From assembly GCA_030706015.1 (NCBI GenBank), contig JAUZPI010000003.1, positions 1 through 64,000 of the forward strand: a stretch of 64,000 bases of DNA, given 5' to 3'. This stretch comes from Bacillota bacterium (GTDB lineage: Bacteria; Bacillota; Clostridia; Clostridiales; Clostridiaceae). This document shows, in pieces, positions 56,010-64,000 of this stretch. A program made the translations under genes and the position numbers. The notes under the pieces are model-generated. The model did no database searches. It saw only the letters and a program-made list of their open reading frames with translations, and was not told the origin of the DNA. The stretch's first letter is position 1, and each line of letters opens with the position of its first letter.

Positions 56010-56465
56010 ATGAACTTAGAATTAACAGGAAGACAAGGAAAAAGTATTGTTGTAGAAGGAAACACAGTTAAAATAATAAAGAAAGGTAAACTTTTCTCAG
56101 CTAAAAGAGAAAAGACCCTGCCAATAAGAAATATTTCTTCCGTTGAAGTTAAAAAGCCAGGGTTGGCAGTGGGTTTCATTCAATTTTCTATCGCTGGAGG
56201 TGTAGCAAGAGATAGTTCTGCTAAATTAACAGGTGGAGCATTTGATGCAGTAAATGATGAAAATTCAGTTATATTCGCTGATAAAAAAGCTTATGAAGTT
56301 GCATTAAAAATCAAAGAATACATAGAATCATTTTCTGAATCAGCAGCAGTTGTTACTAAGGAATCAGCGGCTGATGAATTAGTTAAATTCAAAAAATTAT
56401 TAGATGATGGTGTTATAAATCAAGATGAATTTAACACCAAAAAGAAACAGCTACTTGGGTTATAA
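56010..56465 (+). CDS. DUF4429/SHOCT-domain protein
   Basis: 151 aa. Residues 1-105 resemble the PH-like DUF4429 domain (KLFSAKREKTLPIRNISSVE; GGVARDSSAKLTGGAFDAVN), and 118-151 a SHOCT helix hairpin (LVKFKKLLDDGVINQDEFNT). Common beside repressors of Gram-positive phages; function unknown. Strong GAGGAGG upstream of ATG. Confidence 0.85.
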   Translation: MNLELTGRQGKSIVVEGNTVKIIKKGKLFSAKREKTLPIRNISSVEVKKPGLAVGFIQFSIAGGVARDSSAKLTGGAFDAVNDENSVIFADKKAYEVALKIKEYIESFSESAAVVTKESAADELVKFKKLLDDGVINQDEFNTKKKQLLGL

Positions 56466-56477
56466 AACAACTAACTA

Positions 56478-56506
56478 TTGACACTCAAACACACGTTTGT
56501 TATATT
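56478..56506 (+). promoter_or_regulatory. Integrase promoter with LexA-like box
   Basis: TTGACA (56478-56483), 17-bp spacer, TATATT (56501-56506). The spacer holds CAAACACACGTTTG (56486-56499), one base from the Gram-positive LexA consensus CGAACRNRYGTTYG in each half. This mirrors the promoter at the left end (5013-5041). Confidence 0.75.
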
Positions 56507-56512
56507 ATAGAT

Positions 56513-56617
56513 AGAAACCCATAAAGACTCTTGAAGTCTATTTTGCCTTGTAAATATTAAGAGGTTCCACGAAACCCTATGCAGACTATTATTTAGTCAT
56601 GTATTGGGTTTTTTTAT
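56513..56617 (+). ncRNA. Terminated integrase leader / candidate regulatory RNA
   Basis: About 105 nt from the predicted start to a strong terminator (56573-56617: AAACCC...GACTA / TAGTC...GGGTTTTTTT). Two alternative 5' arms, AAACCCATAAAGACT (56516-56530) and AAACCCTATGCAGACTA, can pair with the same TAGTC...GGGTTT arm; an AGACT / AGTCT hairpin (56526-56540) competes. This suggests attenuation before the integrase. It includes the 17-mer shared with 53292-53308. It may act in cis, in trans, or both. Confidence 0.6.
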
Positions 56618-56638
56618 TTTAATATTTTGGAGGTATAT

Positions 56639-58186
56639 ATGATAGCAGCGATATATAGTAGAAAATCAGTTATAACATGTAAAGGAGAATCTGTAGAGAA
56701 TCAAATTCAGATTTGCAAAGACTATGGAAGAAATTTAGGTGTGACTGAATACCTAATTTATGAGGATGAAGGTTTCTCCGGTAAGAATACAGCAAGACCT
56801 GAGTTTCAGAAAATGTTAGAAGATGCTAAGAAGAAAAAATTTGATACTTTAATTTGTTATAGATTAGATCGTATCAGTAGAAATATAGCAGACTTTTCAG
56901 CCTTTATGGAAAGACTTGAAAAGCTAAAAATTAATTTTGTTAGTGTAAGAGAGCAATTTGACACTAGCACTCCAATGGGACGTGCTATGCTTTACATAGC
57001 TTCTGTATTTGCTCAATTGGAGCGTGAAACTATAGCTGAACGTGTTAAGGATAATATGCTCGAATTGGCTAAGACTGGCCGATGGTTGGGCGGAAATCCA
57101 CCACTTGGTTTCCAGGCTGTAAAGACAGTTGAAAAAGGTAAACCAGTGACTTATCTACAGATAATACCAGAGGAAATAGAATTGGTTAAACTAATTTTTG
57201 ATAAATACCTAGAGTATAAAAGTATATATAAAGTGGTAAAATATTTAGTAACAAAAAATATTGGTATTGAGTACCGTAAATGGGGTGTGCACCCTGTTAG
57301 AAGGGTTTTGACAGCTCCAAATTATGTTATAACTAACGAAAAGGTTAAAGAATACTGTGAAGACAGAGGAATAAATATTGTTGGCGAAATGAACGGTAAC
57401 GGATTTATACCTTACAATCAAAAAACTGGTACAAACAATTTTAAACCAATGAATGAATGGGTATTTGCTACCGGAAAACATAAAGGCATTATAAAAAGCG
57501 ATGATTGGATCCTAGTGCAGGAAATGCTTGATAAAAATAAAACTAAAATGGATATTTCAAGAGGAAGTTCAAAATACTCTTACTTAACAGGTATTTTAAG
57601 ATGTTCAAAATGCGGAATCAGTATGCGTGTGGCTTTAGGAAATACACCTAAAGGTAAAAGTGAAAGAACTGCTTACTACTCTTGCACAAATAAAAGTTTA
57701 TATGGGAAATGCGACAATAAAAACATTCGAAAAGATGCAATGGAAAAAGCAGTGCTTGAAAAACTCTATAATTTAAGCATAAATGAGGATGAATTTAATA
57801 AAATATATAACACTAAATCAACATATGATATGAGTGAAATTAAAAGGATTAAGAAGTCTATTTCTAGCAATGATACTGCTATTCAAAATCTAATAAAACA
57901 AATGGCTCTATTAAGCATAGAAGCTTCTGCATATATTACAATTGAACTAGAACGATTAAGTAAAGAAAATACTAGATTAAAGGAAGAACTATTAGGATTA
58001 GAAAGACAAAAAGAAATGCAAAACGAAAATGATTTAAAAAATCAACTTTTTTACAAGCAGCTTAAAAATTTTAAAACTTCTTTTGAAAAATGTAAAGATA
58101 ACCAGCAGCGAAGATTACTAATATCAAGTGTGGTCCGTAAAATAGAATGGGATGGTGAAAATATTAATATAGAGCTATTAAATTAA
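56639..58186 (+). CDS. int: Large serine recombinase (integrase)
   Basis: 515 aa. N-terminal resolvase domain: AAIYSRKSV (catalytic Ser), EDEGFSGKNTARPEFQKMLE, CYRLDRISRNIADFSAFM and VFAQLERETIAERV. Recombinase domain about 165-290; zinc ribbon about 325-365 (CSKCGISMRVALG ... CTNKSLYGKC); then a coiled-coil motif (about 390-455). Such enzymes join attP and attB and need a partner protein (RDF) to excise; no RDF is identifiable, though an early small protein may serve. ATG at 56639 has GGAGG 5 nt upstream. Confidence 0.95.
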   Translation: MIAAIYSRKSVITCKGESVENQIQICKDYGRNLGVTEYLIYEDEGFSGKNTARPEFQKMLEDAKKKKFDTLICYRLDRISRNIADFSAFMERLEKLKINFVSVREQFDTSTPMGRAMLYIASVFAQLERETIAERVKDNMLELAKTGRWLGGNPPLGFQAVKTVEKGKPVTYLQIIPEEIELVKLIFDKYLEYKSIYKVVKYLVTKNIGIEYRKWGVHPVRRVLTAPNYVITNEKVKEYCEDRGINIVGEMNGNGFIPYNQKTGTNNFKPMNEWVFATGKHKGIIKSDDWILVQEMLDKNKTKMDISRGSSKYSYLTGILRCSKCGISMRVALGNTPKGKSERTAYYSCTNKSLYGKCDNKNIRKDAMEKAVLEKLYNLSINEDEFNKIYNTKSTYDMSEIKRIKKSISSNDTAIQNLIKQMALLSIEASAYITIELERLSKENTRLKEELLGLERQKEMQNENDLKNQLFYKQLKNFKTSFEKCKDNQQRRLLISSVVRKIEWDGENINIELLN

Positions 58187-58190
58187 GAGG

Positions 58191-58210
58191 CCCTTTGTGG
58201 GCTTTTTTTA
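58191..58210 (+). terminator. Terminator after the integrase
   Basis: GGCCC / GGGCTT hairpin with loop TTTGT, followed by TTTTTT on the plus strand; lies between the integrase stop and attR. Confidence 0.85.
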
Positions 58211-58214
58211 ATGT

Positions 58215-58700
58215 CTAATTTGTGACATAACCAGATCCTACACACATCGATATTATATGTGTTCCTCCTTCCTTATCAATATATCTAAAACTAAAGGCAT
58301 CGCTTGTCATTCCAAATCTATCAATCTGAATAGATTTATCAATTCTTGCAATGTTAATTTGAGTTAATTTAAAACCCTTTGGAACCTGGAGAATGCCTCT
58401 TTTTCTTGAAGTTATACCACCAGTATTATATTCATGAGCGTAGAAGGAAATGGAATTATTGCTTATATCCACAAGTATATGACCGCCTTGTTCCTTTTCT
58501 CTGCAGAACATTTTTGAATTGTTAATAAATACAAGAAATGAATTATTGAACTTGGTTGTTTCAATATTGTTTTTCATCTTATTGTAAGCCTTGGATCCAA
58601 ATACACCAATGCTGCACAGCATAGATATTATTACAATAGCTGCTGTTAGCTCTACTAGGGTGTATCCCTTGCTAACTCTATTTAACTTCATAATTGCCAC
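58215..58700 (-). CDS. Type IV prepilin-like protein, 3' end replaced by the prophage
   Basis: 161 aa. Starts MAIMKLNRVSKGYTLVELTA (cleavage after Gly, mature Tyr/Phe-type residue 1, Glu5). The last codons, VTN and TAG, lie beyond the attR core and are phage-derived. In the reconstructed site the ending is ...GSGYVEIK. It overlaps the upstream pilin by 23 nt. The altered tail is short, so the protein probably still works. Confidence 0.85.
   Translation of the reverse strand: MAIMKLNRVSKGYTLVELTAAIVIISMLCSIGVFGSKAYNKMKNNIETTKFNNSFLVFINNSKMFCREKEQGGHILVDISNNSISFYAHEYNTGGITSRKRGILQVPKGFKLTQINIARIDKSIQIDRFGMTSDAFSFRYIDKEGGTHIISMCVGSGYVTN
58225..58229. other. attR core (ACATA)
   Basis: Same pentamer as attL (4417-4421). 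On the left is phage TCTAATTTGTG, on the right host ACCAGATCCTACAC. Confidence 0.75.
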
Positions 58701-59046
58701 TTAGGGGCCAAACCGTTACAACATAATTAATTCCGCTGCTCTTAAAGCCTATATCAACTTTATTATATGCATCCATAGCACTTGGAACTGTTAAATTTTC
58801 TATATTTCCATTTGTCATATCTTTAATAGAATTTATAATACTACTGGAATCATATTTCTCTTCATCTAAATAATCATTATAGACAGCCAAGGAAATTTGA
58901 CGGGCTAATTGTTCAACTTTTGCTTGTTTTGTCCTATTTATATATCCCGCTGCACAAGGTACTAGTACACTAGTCAATATTCCCATTATAGAAATTACTA
59001 AAATCAGCTCTACTAGAGTAAAACCTTTTTTTATTTTTTCATTCAT
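58678..59046 (-). CDS. Major-type pilin / ComGC-like
   Basis: 122 aa. MNEKIKKGFTLVELILVISIMG is a canonical prepilin start; the rest (AKVEQLARQISLAVYNDYLD ... NYVVTVWPLSGNYEVK) fits a short ComGC or PilA-type pilin. First pilin after the assembly ATPase, the usual place for the major subunit. Confidence 0.88.
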   Translation of the reverse strand: MNEKIKKGFTLVELILVISIMGILTSVLVPCAAGYINRTKQAKVEQLARQISLAVYNDYLDEEKYDSSSIINSIKDMTNGNIENLTVPSAMDAYNKVDIGFKSSGINYVVTVWPLSGNYEVK

Positions 59047-59084
59047 GCCATTTACTCCTTTATAAAAAACTTTTATATAAATAA

Positions 59085-60725
59085 TTACTCGCTAATATAC
59101 ACCCTATTCATTACCTCTTTATAGGTTGTGATTCCCTGCCTAACTAGGTTATATCCTCCTTCTTTTAAACTTATCATTCCTTGCTGCAGACTATATTGTC
59201 TTAATTTATTCATACCTTCCCCATTAACTATAAACTCTCTATGTTTTTTATTTAAATACATTATTTCAAAAAGAGCTCTTCTGCCTAAATATCCAGTTTG
59301 ATTACATTTACAGCAACCCTTACCATGAAATAATACGTGTTGTGTTAAATTCAATTTTTCAATCTCTTCATTTGAAGGTTTATATTCTGCTTTACAATGT
59401 GGACAAATAATCCGAACAAGCCTTTGAGCTACTACTGCAGTTAGTGCATCTGCAACTAGATATTGGGGTACTCCCATGTCCATTAATCTCAAAACTGAAC
59501 TTATTGAATCATTGGTATGCATAGTTGTCAAAACAAGATGTCCTGTTATTGCCGCTCTTACTGCAATTTTAGCAGTTTCATCATCACGCACTTCTCCCAC
59601 CATAATAACATCAGGATCTTGTCTTAAAATACTCTTTAGACCCAAACTGAACGTTAAACCAGCTTTATTATTTACCTCCATTTGATTTATACCATACATT
59701 GAATATTCTACTGGATCTTCTATGGTAACAATATTTCTTTCCTTACTGTTAAGATAGTTAATCATTGAATACAAGGTAGAGGATTTTCCTGATCCGGTTG
59801 GACCAGTTATGATAATTGTTCCTTGTGAGTTCATTTTTAATATTTCTATTAACTGAGGATTATCTAAATGATATTCTATTGTATTATATAAAATTCTTAA
59901 CACAAGTTTTTCGCCATGAATTGTTGGCACCGATGACACCCTTAAATCATATTTATAAGAAGAGTAGATGTAACTTATTTTTCCATCCTGAGGTATTCTA
60001 TTTATTGCAATATTTATCTTCGCCATAACCTTTATTCTTGTGCAGAGAGTTTGGTGAACTTGTTTTGGTATACTGGTTAATTCGTGTAAAATACCATTTA
60101 TTCTTATTCTAATAAGTACATTTTCACTAAATGGTTCAATGTGAATGTCGCTCGCTTTTTCATTAATTGCCTGACTTAGAATATAGTCAACTAATCTAAC
60201 TGCTGGCGCTTCTTCAATAGTTACGTCTTGGATATTATTCTCAAAGCTTTTACTAGATAATATTGAACCTGTTAGTTCCTTCAGTACATTTTCACATTCA
60301 TTTTTTCCATAAAGTAAATTAATATAATAATCAATTTGACTTTTTAAACCTTTAAATGGAATTACTTGTTTTTTTGTTAAAAAGCTTATTTCCTCTACAT
60401 TATCCGAATTGATAGGATTATGAAATGCAGCGAATATTTTATCACCCACTAATTTAAATGGTAAAACGCTATATTTTATAGCTTGTTCTTTAGATATCCC
60501 ATCAATTGCTTTCTGTTGTATGTCAACCTCATCTAAATCAATATACTGTATAGAAAACTTCTCTTTTAATATTCTTAAGATAATTTTTTCATCTATAAAA
60601 TTATTAGAAAACACCACCTCTTCAAAAGTGTCACTTTTTTCTTTCATAAAGCTGTGAACCAATTTATTTTTTTCATCATCCATATGACCTTCCTTGATAA
60701 GCATTTTTTCAAGTTTGCTGTGCAT
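59085..60725 (-). CDS. pilB: Type IV pilus / type II secretion assembly ATPase (PilB/GspE)
   Basis: 546 aa. N-terminal MshEN-like domain (about 1-140: MLIKEGHMDDEKNKLV; SVLPFKLVGDKIFAAFHNP), then the ATPase: Walker A ITGPTGSGKSSTLYSMI, Asp box RNIVTIEDPVEY, Walker B DPDVIMVGEVRDDETA, His box ITGHLVLTTMHTND, and the tetracysteine zinc motif CPHC...CCKCNQTGY. Powers pilus extension. The usual next gene, the membrane platform pilC/gspF, is missing between it and the pilins. Confidence 0.93.
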   Translation of the reverse strand: MHSKLEKMLIKEGHMDDEKNKLVHSFMKEKSDTFEEVVFSNNFIDEKIILRILKEKFSIQYIDLDEVDIQQKAIDGISKEQAIKYSVLPFKLVGDKIFAAFHNPINSDNVEEISFLTKKQVIPFKGLKSQIDYYINLLYGKNECENVLKELTGSILSSKSFENNIQDVTIEEAPAVRLVDYILSQAINEKASDIHIEPFSENVLIRIRINGILHELTSIPKQVHQTLCTRIKVMAKINIAINRIPQDGKISYIYSSYKYDLRVSSVPTIHGEKLVLRILYNTIEYHLDNPQLIEILKMNSQGTIIITGPTGSGKSSTLYSMINYLNSKERNIVTIEDPVEYSMYGINQMEVNNKAGLTFSLGLKSILRQDPDVIMVGEVRDDETAKIAVRAAITGHLVLTTMHTNDSISSVLRLMDMGVPQYLVADALTAVVAQRLVRIICPHCKAEYKPSNEEIEKLNLTQHVLFHGKGCCKCNQTGYLGRRALFEIMYLNKKHREFIVNGEGMNKLRQYSLQQGMISLKEGGYNLVRQGITTYKEVMNRVYISE

Positions 60726-60883
60726 TTTTCCTCCTAATGAAAATAATTATAAATACTGTAATGAAAATTATTTCCACATTTTAACTTTATATTCAGGTGT
60801 TTTTGAAGTTTTTGAATTTATTGTTTGGTAATATATAAAACTTAACTGCATATACATGTAAAAAAAGCATCGAGGTGATGAAT

Positions 60884-61003
60884 ATGCTAATAATTAATTT
60901 AGGAAGATTTCTATTTTCATCTTTAGCAATTGCAATACCACTTTATTTAGTTGGGTATGTAATATACGAAGTAAGACATTTAATTAAGCATTTTAGATTA
61001 TAG
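60884..61003 (+). CDS. 39-aa membrane peptide, unknown
   Basis: MLIINLGRFLFSSLAIAIPL then a continuing helix and VRHLIKHFRL. GAGGTG lies 7-8 nt upstream of ATG. One membrane helix and a basic end. Host gene lying between pilB and the lipoprotein; function unknown. Confidence 0.65.
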   Translation: MLIINLGRFLFSSLAIAIPLYLVGYVIYEVRHLIKHFRL

Positions 61004-61035
61004 GCTATATCTAAGCTTACATATTCTAATATAAA

Positions 61036-61072
61036 AATAAGACATATAATCCTCTCAAGATTATATGCCTTA
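61036..61072 (-). terminator. Bidirectional terminator
   Basis: ATAAGACATATAATC / GATTATATGCCTTAT, loop CTCTCAA, with A and T flanks. Ends the lipoprotein transcript and probably the 39-aa peptide transcript. Confidence 0.85.
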
Positions 61073-62155
61073 TTTAGCACCACTATATAAACGGTAATTT
61101 CCGCTTTGGTTAGATATTAAATTTACTGATTTATTTGTATAATCATATTGAAATACATCATTGTCACTGGATGCTTGTGCGTAACCTACAAAATATACTT
61201 TTCCTTCTTGATCTAAAATCAAGTCAGTATTCTCGTCAATACTTTGAGGAAAATCATAAACCAAACGATTAACGTTTCTCTTGGTTAAATTTACACTATA
61301 TAATGAGTTATTTTCTTCATTACTTTCTTTAGCAATAACATATACATTACCAATATTAGTATCAATAGCTACAGAAAATATCTTCTCAAAGTTTGAGCTT
61401 ACATCAATTCTCATGTTATTAGAAAAATTATAGTAAAACAAACTGTACTGTCCCATATTATTTTCTAATGCAATAAATTCATTACTATTAAGAGGAAAGA
61501 AATTTGTACAGTAACCATTGAATTTATCAAAAATTATTGTTCTTGTATTAGTTGCAAAGTCATATTTATAAATTGCTCCATACCCCTGCTCACCCTTCTT
61601 TACTCCATAGTATAACAAATTGCTGTCATCCAGCCATTTATATAAATCGCCGGATATGAGCACCTCTTTATCAAAATTATACCTTTTACCATTTATATCA
61701 TATATTCTCACGTCATCGGCAGAACTTATAGAGTCCTCTGTATAAGTTCTAAAGGCTAACTTGCTGCCTTTACTTGATAATCTTAGATTTTTTGCACTAT
61801 AGAAATCTTTTATAACAAGACTTTTATCCCCAGAGGAAATATTTATTATGGCTTGAGGTAATTCTGTACCTCTTTTGATACCAACTAGGGATATATATGT
61901 TTCTTTATCCTTAAGGTATTGAAGCTCCAATATGTTAGCTGTATTCCCTAAAAAATTAAGCTTTCCCTTTTCAATATTATAGATACTTTCAGTACTTTTT
62001 TTGATATTTATACCGACTTGTTCACCTAATTTAGGTAACTTTACAAAATAATTATCATTCTGTGGCTTTGAGGGTTCATTTTTTTTATTACAGCCAACTG
62101 AAGCTAAGCAAGAAAATAACATCATTACAATTATTATTTTCCTATTAATTTTCAT
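61070..62155 (-). CDS. Lipoprotein, beta-propeller-like
   Basis: 361 aa. Signal FSCLASVGC gives a lipobox, so the mature protein is anchored at Cys. The rest has repeated blades (NLRLSSKGSKLAFRTYTEDS; KWLDDSNLLYYGVKKGEQGY; TNFFPLNSNEFIALENNMGQ) of WD40/TolB-like propellers. Overlaps dapF by 4 nt. No known enzyme motif. Confidence 0.75.
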   Translation of the reverse strand: MKINRKIIIVMMLFSCLASVGCNKKNEPSKPQNDNYFVKLPKLGEQVGINIKKSTESIYNIEKGKLNFLGNTANILELQYLKDKETYISLVGIKRGTELPQAIINISSGDKSLVIKDFYSAKNLRLSSKGSKLAFRTYTEDSISSADDVRIYDINGKRYNFDKEVLISGDLYKWLDDSNLLYYGVKKGEQGYGAIYKYDFATNTRTIIFDKFNGYCTNFFPLNSNEFIALENNMGQYSLFYYNFSNNMRIDVSSNFEKIFSVAIDTNIGNVYVIAKESNEENNSLYSVNLTKRNVNRLVYDFPQSIDENTDLILDQEGKVYFVGYAQASSDNDVFQYDYTNKSVNLISNQSGNYRLYSGAK

Positions 62156-62979
62156 ACTAACTCTGTTTCTCCTGTAAAGGTTGTTACTGCTGGACCAGTC
62201 ATCATAACCCCTTCTTCACAAATATTTATTTTTAATTCTCCTCCTGGAACCTGAACAGACACATTTGTATCAGTTAATCCAAGCTTATTGCAAGCTACTA
62301 CACTGGCACAGCATCCAGTACCGCAAGCCAAAGTTGCACCCGCTCCTCTTTCCCAAGTTTTAACCTTTATTCTTTTTCTATCGATCACTTCACAAAAGTT
62401 AACATTTGTTCCCTGTGGAAATAATTGTTTACTATTCTCAATATATTTACCTTCTTCCACATCAAACTTATTGAGTTCACCCATTATAATTGTATGTGGT
62501 ACTCCAAGTAACATTGTATTTAATTTGTAATTTTTATTATTAGCCTGGAAATCCATATTAACAATCTCTTCATCCACTAACGCAGGAATAGAAGCTGGCT
62601 CAAAAGAAGGCTCACCCATATTTATTGTTATTTCAGTTGCAACTCCATTAATATGTGTTACTTCCGCTAGTTTAATTCCATCGCCAGTTTCTACATTTAT
62701 CTTATCACTGTTTATAAGCTTATTATCAAATACATATTTCACAAAGCATCTTAAACCATTACCACACATAGAAGCGTAAGAACCATCTGAATTAATTATT
62801 ACCATTTGTATATCTGCAGTGTGACTCTTTCTTACAAGTAATATACCATCTCCACCTACACCAAAATGTCTGTCACATAGAGTTACCGCTAAATCTTTTT
62901 CTTTTCCAACAAAATTATTTTCTAAATCTTCAATTACAATAAAGTCATTTCCTGTTCCATGCATTTTTGTTATTTTCAT
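62152..62979 (-). CDS. dapF: Diaminopimelate epimerase
   Basis: 275 aa. MKITKMHGTGNDFIVIEDLE, DRHFGVGGDGILLV, ASMCGNGLRCFVKYVF (first catalytic Cys) and ATLACGTGCCASVVA (second Cys) are the hallmarks of DapF, which converts L,L- to meso-diaminopimelate for lysine and wall synthesis. Confidence 0.97.
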   Translation of the reverse strand: MKITKMHGTGNDFIVIEDLENNFVGKEKDLAVTLCDRHFGVGGDGILLVRKSHTADIQMVIINSDGSYASMCGNGLRCFVKYVFDNKLINSDKINVETGDGIKLAEVTHINGVATEITINMGEPSFEPASIPALVDEEIVNMDFQANNKNYKLNTMLLGVPHTIIMGELNKFDVEEGKYIENSKQLFPQGTNVNFCEVIDRKRIKVKTWERGAGATLACGTGCCASVVACNKLGLTDTNVSVQVPGGELKINICEEGVMMTGPAVTTFTGETELV

Positions 62980-63242
62980 TTTTCTGCTCCTTCCAATATC
63001 CAGAATAAGATTAATTCTTCTTATTTCTAATGCTGCATTACATCTATTTCATAAAAGTATGTATAAATACATAATCGGTAAGTTAAGCTTTATTTTAATA
63101 TTATTAAATGTTATACTATTTGTTAAGTATGCTATAGATGTATTTTTATTCTATTATTAATAATAATAAATTTTATGTGCATTGTATACTGTTTTAAATA
63201 ATAATTTCTTGTTAATTTATAAAAGGAAAGGAATGATTGATT

Positions 63243-64000
63243 TTGGCACTGGACGGTATATTCTTACACAGTTTAGTTGATGAAATAAGTGATGTTTTAG
63301 TTGGAGGAAGGGTATCAAAAGTCAATCAACCTGAAAAGGATGAAATAATACTTTTAGTAAGAGGCAGCAATAACGTAAATTATAAATTATTAATCAGCGC
63401 AAGTTCCTCTTACCCTAAAATACATTTTACAAAGGAATCAAAAGCAAATCCATTAAAAGCTCCTATGTTTTGCATGGTGCTAAGAAAATATTTAAATAAT
63501 TCTAGAATAATTAATATCCATCAGCTTCAAACAGATAGAATTGTAATGATTGATTTCGAAAGTGTTGATGAATTAGGATTTAACAGCATTTACACCTTAA
63601 TTGTTGAAATTATGGGTAGACATAGTAACATAACTCTTGTAAGACAAAGAGATGATATTATTATGGATAGTATCAAACATATCACTCCTGATATAAATAG
63701 ATACAGAAGTTTAATGCCTAATATTAAATTTGTATATCCTCCAAGTTCTGAGAGGCTGGAACCTTTTAACTTTATTGAAAATGATTTTATTTCATTTATA
63801 AAAAACAATACTATAGAGCTGAATGAAAAAGCCTTTTCAAAGATATTTGTAGGAGTGAGTGCTAATTTATCAAAGGAACTCTTTTGGAGACTAAACAATT
63901 ATAATCTCATTGCCGATAAATTAAATTTTACTGAAATCTATAATAAGATTAAATCGATCTTCGATGATATTAAAAACAATAATTATTATTTTGCTTCTTA
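63243..64000 (+). CDS. rqcH: RqcH/NFACT ribosome quality control protein, 5' part
   Basis: Starts TTG at 63243 (MALDGIFLHSLVDEISDVLV, GGRVSKVNQPEKDEIILLVR) with AAAGGAAAGG upstream. KIHFTKESKANPLKAPMFCM VLRKYL (in part), NIHQLQTDRIV and EIMGRHSNITL match the NFACT-N domain of RqcH/FbpA, which adds Ala tails on stalled ribosomes. Runs off the window after 252 codons. The 62980-63242 gap holds divergent promoter DNA. Confidence 0.93.
   Translation, partial: MALDGIFLHSLVDEISDVLVGGRVSKVNQPEKDEIILLVRGSNNVNYKLLISASSSYPKIHFTKESKANPLKAPMFCMVLRKYLNNSRIINIHQLQTDRIVMIDFESVDELGFNSIYTLIVEIMGRHSNITLVRQRDDIIMDSIKHITPDINRYRSLMPNIKFVYPPSSERLEPFNFIENDFISFIKNNTIELNEKAFSKIFVGVSANLSKELFWRLNNYNLIADKLNFTEIYNKIKSIFDDIKNNNYYFAS

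Larger units (their letters stand above)
4417..58229. mobile_element. Complete siphophage-type prophage (serine integrase)
   Basis: About 53.8 kb bounded by the shared pentamer ACATA at 4417-4421 and 58225-58229. It contains every module of a temperate tailed phage: integrase, repressor/antirepressor, recombination and replication, late regulator, terminase, portal, capsid, tail with tape measure, and lysis genes. No essential gene is visibly broken, so it is probably inducible. It sits inside a pilin operon. The integrase lies at one end next to attR, as expected for large serine recombinases. The short core also fits that class, which needs only a very short crossover identity. Confidence 0.93.

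Noticed and set aside
56627..58186. Tyrosine integrase or transposon resolvase
   Set aside because: The length, zinc ribbon and coiled coil fit a large serine integrase; no tyrosine recombinase motif.

Overview
The window is AT-rich, low-GC Firmicute DNA and almost certainly a Clostridium chromosome. The host genes (efp, a Xaa-Pro peptidase, a type IV pilus/competence-type pilin operon, dapF, rqcH), the AT-biased codon use, the strong GGAGG ribosome sites and a ChW-repeat secreted protein (a family typical of solventogenic clostridia) all point there. Nearly everything from about 4.4 kb to 58.2 kb is one complete temperate siphophage genome. Host genes flank it on both sides.

Host left (1-4420, minus strand): the 5' end of efp, a PepP/PepQ-type peptidase, then PilO-, PilN- and PilM-like proteins and three pilin-like proteins. 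Host right (58215-64000): two more pilins and the PilB/GspE assembly ATPase (minus strand), a small membrane peptide (plus), a lipoprotein and dapF (minus), and the start of rqcH (plus). The pilin genes on the two sides belong to one operon that the prophage has split. Both junctions share ACATA (4417-4421 and 58225-58229). Joining the host halves there gives a longer pilin ending ...GYVEIK whose stop overlaps the start of the next pilin, as in the rest of the operon.

Prophage, in transcription order. Right end: a large serine integrase next to attR, behind a promoter with a LexA-like box and a terminated leader RNA; a SHOCT protein; an ImmA-type metallopeptidase and HTH repressor (plus strand), facing a Cro-like gene and an antirepressor across three operators. 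Early minus-strand genes (54 to 36 kb): many small proteins, a Com-like zinc finger, an SbcC-like ATPase, RecT and an MBL nuclease-like protein, a LysM membrane protein, an iteron array, DnaD- and DnaC-like replication proteins, dUTPase, a PAPS-reductase-like protein, an AbrB-like protein, RuvC-like and HNH nucleases, an NdpA-like protein and an ArpU-like late regulator. Then come a secreted ChW protein (cargo), two small genes, a tandem array of nine tiny genes (6-11 codons, each with its own Shine-Dalgarno site), terminase, portal, a P22-like coat protein, the tail genes with a gpG/gpGT -1 frameshift, an acyltransferase and a lipoprotein as cargo, and lysis genes. Left end (11.6 to 4.4 kb), accessory: two cassettes with related flanks, one encoding a HEPN-motif protein; small membrane peptides; a ribbon-helix-helix protein beside an operator array and a GC-rich oriT-like repeat; a VirB4/HerA-type ATPase with two small membrane proteins; and an SOS-box operon encoding a LexA DNA-binding domain without its protease half.

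The most unusual items are the minigene array at 33995-34334, the reversible-looking split of the pilus operon, the secretion-like module at the left end, the LexA-type boxes at both prophage ends, and the leader RNA with a 17-nt match to the early operon. All functions are read from sequence alone; no searches were run.
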